Positions 41,722-47,766 of a stretch of DNA of 47,766 nucleotides are shown here, piece after piece. Each line of letters opens with the position of its first letter. Within the stretch, counting starts at the first letter, position 1. Source of the stretch: Saprospiraceae bacterium (lineage in GTDB: Bacteria > Bacteroidota > Bacteroidia > Chitinophagales > Saprospiraceae); NCBI GenBank assembly GCA_013214355.1, contig JABSSL010000103.1, forward strand, positions 1-47,766. Reading direction: 5' to 3'. The notes beneath the pieces were generated by a model that searched no databases, was not told the origin of the DNA, and saw only the letters and a list, made by a program, of their open reading frames with translations. The position numbers and the translations under genes were made by a program.

Positions 41722-42795
41722 ATGAGAATTCTCTATTTTATCTTGTTATTGCGCCTATGCGTTTCCAGCATTCCGTTGCATGCGCAGGAGGCTTATCAAA
41801 AACCGGCACTATCAGATCCGGATTCCTGGTCAATGATCCTGCTACCAGATCCTCAGACCTATATGAAGTTTGGGAGAAATCAGCCCATTTTTGACCTAAT
41901 GACGGCCTGGATAAGTGAGCATATTGATCCCTTAAATATCAAAATGGTGCTTTGCACCGGAGATTTGGTAGAGCAGAATGACATGCTTGTTCCAGATAAT
42001 ATTAATGGAAACCTTCCCAGTAAGCAACAGTGGGAGGCTGTCTCGCAAGCCTTTGAATCTTTGGACGGGAGAGTCCCGTATATTTTAGCGACTGGAAATC
42101 ATGACATTGGTTTCAAAAATGCAGAACACCGAAAATCAAACTACGACCAGTATTTTCCAGTAGACAGAAATTGGGTCAGCGCAAAACTACTAGAAGCAGT
42201 AGGGAAGAATATTGAAAATCGGCCAACACTGGAAAACGCCATGTATCAATTCATCTCTCCACACGGCAAAAAATTCCTGATCGTTAACCTAGAATTCGCA
42301 CCTAGAGATGCCATGATAGATTGGGCCAAAGCACTCATCAGCCAAGATACCTATAAAGATCACGCGGTCATACTATTGACGCACACCTATCTAAACGCTC
42401 AGAGTGAACACATAGAAAAAGAAAACTACCCCATTACCGATGGGAACTACGGAAAGGCCGTTTGGGAAAAATTGGTTCAGCCTTCTAATAATATTCAAAT
42501 GGTCTGCTCAGGGCACATTGGCGGTGCCGATGATTTCGAAGCCCATGTCGGATTCCGAACTGATGAAAATGCTGCGGGGAAAAAGGTGAATCAAATGGTG
42601 TTCAACGCACAGGCTCTAGGAGGGGGCTGGCACGGAAATGGAGGTGACGGCTGGCTACGGATCCTCGAATTCCTACCGGATGGCAAAACGGTAAAGGTTC
42701 GAACTTTTTCTCCCTACTTTGCCCTATCGCCAAGTACTTGGCATTTGGCGTGGAGTACAGAAACCTTCAATACCTTTACGTTTGAGTTGGATTGA
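41722..42795 (+). CDS. Exported calcineurin-like metallophosphoesterase
   Basis: The 357-residue protein has a signal peptide (ILLLRLCVSSIPLHAQ) and the metallophosphoesterase motifs in order: LLPDPQTY, VLCTGDLVEQND, ATGNHDIGF, VILLTHTYLN and MVCSGHIGG. The first motif reads DPQ rather than the common DxH, as in a subgroup of secreted Bacteroidota enzymes. It hydrolyses a phosphoester in the periplasm; the substrate is unknown. It sits between sulfatase genes and starts 51 bases after the first one. Confidence 0.88.
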   Translation: MRILYFILLLRLCVSSIPLHAQEAYQKPALSDPDSWSMILLPDPQTYMKFGRNQPIFDLMTAWISEHIDPLNIKMVLCTGDLVEQNDMLVPDNINGNLPSKQQWEAVSQAFESLDGRVPYILATGNHDIGFKNAEHRKSNYDQYFPVDRNWVSAKLLEAVGKNIENRPTLENAMYQFISPHGKKFLIVNLEFAPRDAMIDWAKALISQDTYKDHAVILLTHTYLNAQSEHIEKENYPITDGNYGKAVWEKLVQPSNNIQMVCSGHIGGADDFEAHVGFRTDENAAGKKVNQMVFNAQALGGGWHGNGGDGWLRILEFLPDGKTVKVRTFSPYFALSPSTWHLAWSTETFNTFTFELD

Positions 42796-42939
42796 GCGAA
42801 GATCGAACTAGATAATAGAAGTCAGATCATTACGCTATCAGACATCATAATGCTAAGCAATAGGGCGAATATTTAGCAGCCTGGCTTCTCGCTTCCGACT
42901 CCTAAATGCCCAATGGCATGGATTAAAACAAACAAAATC

Positions 42940-42968
42940 ACTGAATAAACTGTAATTCAGTATCTTCA
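42940..42968 (+). promoter_or_regulatory. Inverted repeat and possible -7 box before the second sulfatase
   Basis: ACTGAAT (42940-42946) and ATTCAGT (42955-42961) form a perfect 7-bp inverted repeat with an 8-bp spacer. Overlapping its right end, TATCTTCA (42961-42968) resembles a -7 box, 26 bp before the sulfatase start. This 198-bp gap is the longest between 36063 and 47613, so an internal promoter is plausible. Confidence 0.35.
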
Positions 42969-42993
42969 GTGTCATCAAGCAAGAACGAAAACC

Positions 42994-44553
42994 ATGACAA
43001 TAGTAAGCATAGCAGCTATCCTCTGCTGGATCTTGATTTCCTGTGCTGATCAAGTACCGGAAGCCCCTACCTTGCCCAATATCCTATTTATTCTCGCCGA
43101 TGATCTTGGCTACGGCGATGTGGCCTGTTATAATGCGCGATCCAAAATTCCCACTCCCAACCTTGACCGACTTGCTGAGGAAGGTATGCGATTTACGGAT
43201 GCGCATAGCCCATCGACCGTCTGCACCCCCACTCGCTATAGTATACTTACCGGTCGAATGGCTTTCCGCACCGGCATGCGCAGTGTATTTGTTGGGGTAC
43301 AGGGACCTTCCTTGATTGCCGAGGACCGGCTTACCTTACCACAAATGCTAAAGGACAAAGGATATCGAACAGCCTGTTTTGGTAAATGGCATATAGGTAT
43401 GACTTTCTTCAATGAAGAAGGTGACACCATCAAAGACAGGGGGGTGAAAGGGGTACAGGAGATCGACTATGCTCGGGCCATACCTGACGGTCCTGTTCAT
43501 CGCGGTTTTGACCAATTCTTTGGTACGGTTTCTTGCCCCACCACCGATTGGCTTTATGCCTATGTAGATGGAGATCGAATACCTGTCCCTGCGACGGAAC
43601 TACTGGATAAAAGTGCATTGCCCAAACACCCGTATGCAAATGATTGTAGACCAGGAATGGTCGCCGACAACTTTAATCATGAAGAAGTAGATCTGGTTTT
43701 TTTGGAAAAGAGTAAAGCCTTTCTCCAACAGCATGTCCAAAACAGTCCAGAAAAGCCCTTCTTTCTGTATCATTCCATGCAGGCCGTCCACCTTCCCTCT
43801 TTCGCAGCAGATCAATTTAAAGGGAAAACCAATTCGGGGCCACACGGTGACTTCATCTTTGAAATGGATTATATCGTTGGAGAATTGCTGCAAACCTTGG
43901 AAAGATTAGGAGTGGATGAGCATACCATCATTATGTTTGCCAGCGACAACGGGCCCGAGGTGCCTACCGTTTTGGATATGCGCAAAACCTATAATCACGA
44001 TGGGGCTAGGCCGTGGCGAGGTGTAAAACGTGATCAGTGGGAAGGTGGGCATCGTACGCCCTTTATCGTGCGCTGGCCGGGGAAGGTTGCGGTTAATTCT
44101 ATCAGCAATCAAATGATTAGTCTGACCGACATAATGGCTACTTGTGCAGAAATCGTAAGTGTGGAGGTTCCTGAAAATGCAGCCGAAGACAGCTATAGTA
44201 TCCTCCCCATCTTGCTGGGCACACAGGGAGACCAGCCCGTTCGAAAATATCTACTGGAACAAACCATTTCACTCGCCATGTCGATCCGTGATGGTAATTG
44301 GAAGTACCTGGATCACCAAGGTTCCGGCGGCAATAATTATGATCGGCAGGGCGAATGGGGCATGAGTCCTTACAAACTAGAAGACACAGATCCTGATGCT
44401 CCTGGACAACTGTACAATTTAGAAACTGATCCTGGTGAAACGATAAATCTTTACCGCAAGTATCCTGAAAGAGTAGCCGAAATGAAAAATAAGCTTGAGG
44501 AGTTTAAGCAAAGTGGCCGAAGTGCCCCACTAGCATTCGAGCGGGGTAAGTAA
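42994..44553 (+). CDS. Sulfatase, arylsulfatase-like
   Basis: The 519-residue lipoprotein-type protein (LISC lipobox) is a family S1 sulfatase: ILFILADDLGYGDVACY for metal binding, CTPTRYSILTGR with C77 as the formylglycine precursor, CFGKWHIGM, and ASDNGPEV for the second metal site. Of the three sulfatases it is the most like arylsulfatase A/N-acetylgalactosamine-type enzymes. The sulfated target is unknown; sugar sulfates rather than aryl sulfates are usual for such exported Bacteroidota enzymes. It may have its own promoter. Confidence 0.92.
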   Translation: MTIVSIAAILCWILISCADQVPEAPTLPNILFILADDLGYGDVACYNARSKIPTPNLDRLAEEGMRFTDAHSPSTVCTPTRYSILTGRMAFRTGMRSVFVGVQGPSLIAEDRLTLPQMLKDKGYRTACFGKWHIGMTFFNEEGDTIKDRGVKGVQEIDYARAIPDGPVHRGFDQFFGTVSCPTTDWLYAYVDGDRIPVPATELLDKSALPKHPYANDCRPGMVADNFNHEEVDLVFLEKSKAFLQQHVQNSPEKPFFLYHSMQAVHLPSFAADQFKGKTNSGPHGDFIFEMDYIVGELLQTLERLGVDEHTIIMFASDNGPEVPTVLDMRKTYNHDGARPWRGVKRDQWEGGHRTPFIVRWPGKVAVNSISNQMISLTDIMATCAEIVSVEVPENAAEDSYSILPILLGTQGDQPVRKYLLEQTISLAMSIRDGNWKYLDHQGSGGNNYDRQGEWGMSPYKLEDTDPDAPGQLYNLETDPGETINLYRKYPERVAEMKNKLEEFKQSGRSAPLAFERGK

Positions 44554-44704
44554 GCCGATCGACCAGGTTTTCAGCAAATCGTTTGAAAGTCTCAGGTACG
44601 GTAATAAATAAGGAGTGGGATTGATCAAAACCATGATCAGATGGGCTCCAATTTAAGGCATAGAATCCATGCTAGCTAAAGCTGGTAGATCAATAAAGTG
44701 ATAT

Positions 44705-46129
44705 ATGAAGAAAGTATTGAAATCTATATTTTGTTTGCTTGCATTAGCTTCTACTATTAGCGCATGTCAGCAGAATGATCAATCAAGCGATGTCAAACCA
44801 AACATTCTATTTTTCCTCATTGATGATCAACGAGATAACCTAATGTCCTGTGCTGGTCACCCAATCGTACAAACGCCGATGGTTGACCAACTTGCAGCCC
44901 AGGGAGTAAGGTTTACCAATGCCTTTGTCACCACTTCGATCTGTGCTGCTAGCCGGGCCTCTATTTTGACCGGATTATACGAAACTACCCACAACTATAC
45001 CTTCGGTAAGCCCCCCATTAAACAATCCTTCCTCAGCAATTCGTACCCCTATTTGCTCAGACAAGCAGGGTACAATACGGGCTTTGTTGGCAAGTTGGGG
45101 GTGAAGCTGGAGCAAAGAGATAGCATGCTCCCTGCTATGTTTGACTTTTGGAAGCTATCAGAGCGAAATACGCCAGGCTTTGTAGAACTGGAGGATGGAA
45201 GCTTGCGCCATTCTGCTGAGATCAAGGGTGACCAGGCAGTGGAATTTATTCATCAACAATCACCGGATCAAGCATTTTGTCTTTCCTTGAGCTTCAATGC
45301 TGTGCATGCCGTTGATGGAAATAAAACGCCGGGAAATGATGGCCACTATCCCTACCCAAAAGCAGTGGCCCATTTGTACGAAGATCTAGAAATGCCTAAC
45401 CCAGAATTGTCAGACCCCACAATCTATGAAAACCACCCAGAGTTTTTGAAAAACTCCTTGAACCGGGAACGCTACTTCTGGCGATGGGATACCGAAGAAA
45501 AATACCAGATCAATATGCGTGCCTACCTGCGAATGATTAGTGGTTATGACAATGTCATGAAAAGGGTAATCGCGGCCCTCAAAGAAAAAGGCCTGGATAA
45601 GAATACCGTCATTATTTATTCTGCCGACAATGGCTACTATATGGGTAACCGAGGCTTTGCCGGAAAATGGAGCCATTATGAAGAATCACTTCGAGTTCCA
45701 ATGATCATCTATGATCCACGGGCTCCACAGGAAACGGCCGGACAAACCAGGGATAATATGGCCCTGAATATTGACATCCCGGCCACCATCCTCGATCTAG
45801 CTGGTATCAACCAGCCACTAGGATACCAAGGACGAAGCTTAGTTCCCGTGTTAGAAAAAGATAATGAAGAAGCTTGGCGTAAAAGCTTTTTTTGTGAGCA
45901 TCGGATGGGAAATAAGAAAATCCCTAAATATGTTGGGATTCGGGGAGAAAGATATGTCTATGCCAATTATTACGAACAAGACCCACCCTATGAGTATCTA
46001 CACGACTTAGAAACAGATCCAAATCAATTGGAGAACCTAGCCAATGACGCCAATTATGAGGAGGTTCTGCAAAAGATGAGAGATCAATGTGAAAGCATGG
46101 AAAGTAAGCTAATGGTAAAAACTAAATGA
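44705..46129 (+). CDS. Sulfatase with CAASR active-site motif
   Basis: The 474-residue lipoprotein-type protein (lipobox ISAC) is a family S1 sulfatase with ILFFLIDDQRDNLMSC as first metal site, CAASRASILTG with C80 as formylglycine precursor, and YSADNGYYMGNRGFAGKWSHYEES toward the C-terminus. The motif has Ala where the first sulfatase has Pro, which fits a different sulfatase subfamily. No substrate can be assigned. A 151-bp gap separates it from the previous sulfatase; it contains two TGATCA palindromes (44622 and 44634) of unknown meaning. Confidence 0.92.
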   Translation: MKKVLKSIFCLLALASTISACQQNDQSSDVKPNILFFLIDDQRDNLMSCAGHPIVQTPMVDQLAAQGVRFTNAFVTTSICAASRASILTGLYETTHNYTFGKPPIKQSFLSNSYPYLLRQAGYNTGFVGKLGVKLEQRDSMLPAMFDFWKLSERNTPGFVELEDGSLRHSAEIKGDQAVEFIHQQSPDQAFCLSLSFNAVHAVDGNKTPGNDGHYPYPKAVAHLYEDLEMPNPELSDPTIYENHPEFLKNSLNRERYFWRWDTEEKYQINMRAYLRMISGYDNVMKRVIAALKEKGLDKNTVIIYSADNGYYMGNRGFAGKWSHYEESLRVPMIIYDPRAPQETAGQTRDNMALNIDIPATILDLAGINQPLGYQGRSLVPVLEKDNEEAWRKSFFCEHRMGNKKIPKYVGIRGERYVYANYYEQDPPYEYLHDLETDPNQLENLANDANYEEVLQKMRDQCESMESKLMVKTK

Positions 46130-46161
46130 TCACTCTTTGTAAGAAAGTCTAATATTCAAAT

Positions 46162-47613
46162 ATGGATTCCTGTAACAACTATCGCCCGATTCAAAGCCGA
46201 AGAGAATTCTTGGCTAAGTCTGCCATGGGCTTCGGAGCCTTAGGCTTAGCCTCCTTGCTTAATCCGGCAAGTGCCATGGCTACCGCTACGTCCCCTGTAC
46301 TCAATGGACTCCCAAGTCTTCCCCACTATGCCGCCAAAGCCAAAAGAGTAATCTATCTGTTCCAAAGTGGCGCCCCTTCGCAGATGGACCTTTTCGACCC
46401 GAAGCCTTTGCTCAATAAGATGTATGGCGAGGAATTGCCAGACTCTATCCGACTCGGGCAGCGACTAACCGGTATGACAGCAGGTCAGACTTCTTTTCCT
46501 TTAGCTGGCTCCTTATTCAAGTTCCAGCAACATGGTCAATCGGGAGCCTGGATGAGTGAACTCTTGCCTTACCAATCCAAGATCGTAGATGAATTGTGTT
46601 TTATTCATTCCATGCACACGGAGGCGATCAATCATGATCCCGCCGCCACTTTTGTACAGACGGGCTCGCAATTCCCCGGCCGGCCCTCGATCGGGTCCTG
46701 GGTCAATTACGGTTTAGGGAGTGAAAATGAAAACCTACCGGGATTCATCGTTTTGATTACCAAAAATGGCGGAGGTCAGCCACTTTATTCTCGACTTTGG
46801 GGTAATGGTTTTTTGCCCTCCAAACACCAAGGGGTTCGTTTTCTATCTGGCAAAGACCCTGTACTCTATCTTTCTAATCCAGAAGGCATCACACAAGCGG
46901 ACCGCAAAGCTCAGCTAGACCTACTCCGTCAGATGCAAGAAGGACAACTCGAAACCTTCAATGACCCAGAAATTGAGGCCCGGATCGCGCAGTATGAAAT
47001 GGCTTTTCGCATGCAGAGTTCCGTACCCGAAATCAGCGATATTTCGGGAGAGCCTGACTACATATATGATCTATACGGTGAGGATTCCAGAGATCCGGGC
47101 ACTTACGCAGCCAATTGCTTGCTCGCCAGGCGCCTGATTGAAAAAGGGGTAAAATTTGTCCAGTTATACCATCGTGGGTGGGATCATCACAACAACCTCC
47201 CCCGTCAGCTTCCTCGCTTATGCAAACAGACGGATCAGGCTTCGGCCGCCCTGATTATTGATTTAAAACAACGGGGGCTACTAGATGATACCCTGGTCAT
47301 CTGGGGAGGAGAATTCGGCCGTACCAATTACTCTCAAGGTACCCTAACCAATACGAACTATGGACGTGATCATCATCCGAAATGTTTTAGTCTATGGATG
47401 GCTGGAGCAGGGATTAAAAAGGGAATGAGTTACGGCAGAACGGATGACTTCAGTTACAACATTGTAGAAAACCCTGTCCATATACATGACTTCCAGGCTA
47501 CCCTGATGCATCTCCTAGGTATCGATCACGAGCGCTTTACCTATAAGTTCCAGGGGCGACGATATCGGTTAACTGATGTGCATGGAAAGGTGGTGAAGGA
47601 TATTCTGGCTTAA
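46162..47613 (+). CDS. Tat-exported DUF1501 protein (alkaline-phosphatase-like fold)
   Basis: The 483-residue protein starts with a twin-arginine signal (SRREFLAKSAMGFGALGLA). The body matches DUF1501: RVIYLFQSGAPSQMDLFDPKP, FIHSMHTEAINHDPAATFVQTGS, GRPSIGSWVNYGLGSEN, then QLYHRGWDHHNNLP and WGGEFGRTNYSQG near the end. DUF1501 proteins are related to the sulfatase/alkaline phosphatase fold and are usually found next to a DUF1549/DUF1553 cytochrome-type protein. Here that partner is absent and the neighbour is a sulfatase. Biochemical function is unknown. Confidence 0.9.
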   Translation: MDSCNNYRPIQSRREFLAKSAMGFGALGLASLLNPASAMATATSPVLNGLPSLPHYAAKAKRVIYLFQSGAPSQMDLFDPKPLLNKMYGEELPDSIRLGQRLTGMTAGQTSFPLAGSLFKFQQHGQSGAWMSELLPYQSKIVDELCFIHSMHTEAINHDPAATFVQTGSQFPGRPSIGSWVNYGLGSENENLPGFIVLITKNGGGQPLYSRLWGNGFLPSKHQGVRFLSGKDPVLYLSNPEGITQADRKAQLDLLRQMQEGQLETFNDPEIEARIAQYEMAFRMQSSVPEISDISGEPDYIYDLYGEDSRDPGTYAANCLLARRLIEKGVKFVQLYHRGWDHHNNLPRQLPRLCKQTDQASAALIIDLKQRGLLDDTLVIWGGEFGRTNYSQGTLTNTNYGRDHHPKCFSLWMAGAGIKKGMSYGRTDDFSYNIVENPVHIHDFQATLMHLLGIDHERFTYKFQGRRYRLTDVHGKVVKDILA

Positions 47614-47620
47614 CGCAGGC

Positions 47621-47674
47621 CTAGTCATCCGAAGTTGGTCTTTGTCCCGCCTAAAAGAAACCTCGGATGACTAG
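47621..47674 (+). terminator. Hairpin after the DUF1501 gene
   Basis: CTAGTCATCCGA (47621-47632) and TCGGATGACTAG (47663-47674) are a perfect 12-bp inverted repeat with a 30-base loop, starting seven bases after the DUF1501 stop. No T-run follows. It may mark the end of the gene run; the remaining 90 bases hold no recognisable gene. Confidence 0.4.
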
Positions 47675-47766
47675 CTCGGAAGCATGAAAATCTTTGAAGT
47701 GAATACAACACTCACCCGCTCAGTACTCACACCCTGAGCGAAACTAAGGAGTGGCCTTACTAAAGG

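Noticed and set aside
44622-44639. Two TGATCA palindromes six bases apart
   Set aside because: Short self-complementary hexamers are expected by chance in AT-rich DNA and no similar pair is seen elsewhere.

Overview
The window looks like a chromosome segment of a marine or aquatic Bacteroidota, most likely a Saprospiria/Lewinella-type organism. This is inferred from family content: a hybrid two-component regulator with a reg_prop sensor, a protein with a C-terminal type IX secretion sorting domain, many lipoprotein signals, a ThuA/PQQ-dehydrogenase/PKD/cytochrome c fusion, a DUF1501 protein, several sulfatases, weak Shine-Dalgarno sites and a TAnnTTTG-type -7 box. No rRNA, tRNA, CRISPR array or complete insertion sequence was seen.

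Region 1 (1-10.9 kb) is an acyl-CoA carboxylation and beta-oxidation locus built around a TetR regulator. On the minus strand are the TetR gene, a carboxyltransferase, an S23-type four-helix-bundle gene, a biotin carboxylase/BCCP subunit and an enoyl-CoA hydratase gene broken by a frameshifting deletion. On the plus strand are a LACTB2-like metallo-beta-lactamase-fold hydrolase, an ECI1-like enoyl-CoA isomerase, a methyltransferase and two adjacent acyl-CoA dehydrogenases, closed by a strong terminator. The four-helix-bundle gene splits the carboxylase operon and is flanked on both sides by short GACYATN heptamer arrays; a third array lies at the left edge of the window.

Region 2 (10.9-24.1 kb) holds a DUF2975/XRE/CPBP-protease cassette, a secreted PcRGLX/YetA-like polysaccharide-active protein with a small Cys-rich lipoprotein behind it, a one-chain Fe-S L-serine dehydratase, molybdate transporter genes modB and modC without modA, a PEP-mutase/isocitrate-lyase-like protein, and an amidohydrolase gene overlapping a molybdopterin oxidoreductase gene. 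The transporter could supply molybdenum to that oxidoreductase.

Region 3 (24.1-31.9 kb) centres on a 1428-residue hybrid two-component regulator. It is flanked by a secreted alpha/beta hydrolase and a Dabb-domain protein. Two matching DNA elements, each with TCTYGCA half-sites repeated at a 21-bp period around CCCTAC, lie upstream of the hydrolase and in the regulator/Dabb intergenic region; they are candidate binding sites for its AraC output domain. Two apparent gene relics sit nearby: one resembles the C-terminus of large proteins from contractile-injection-system loci, the other the C-terminal part of a SIR2-like domain.

Region 4 (31.9-47.6 kb) is a run of same-strand, mostly exported genes: a GH43-like/GH29-like/discoidin-like fusion, an M1 aminopeptidase, a TauE/SafE exporter, a ThuA/PQQ-dehydrogenase/PKD/cytochrome c/CBM fusion lipoprotein, three sulfatases, a calcineurin-like phosphoesterase and a Tat-exported DUF1501 protein. 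The content suggests stripping of sulfated, possibly fucose-containing, glycans. No SusC/SusD pair and no sulfatase-maturation enzyme are in the window.
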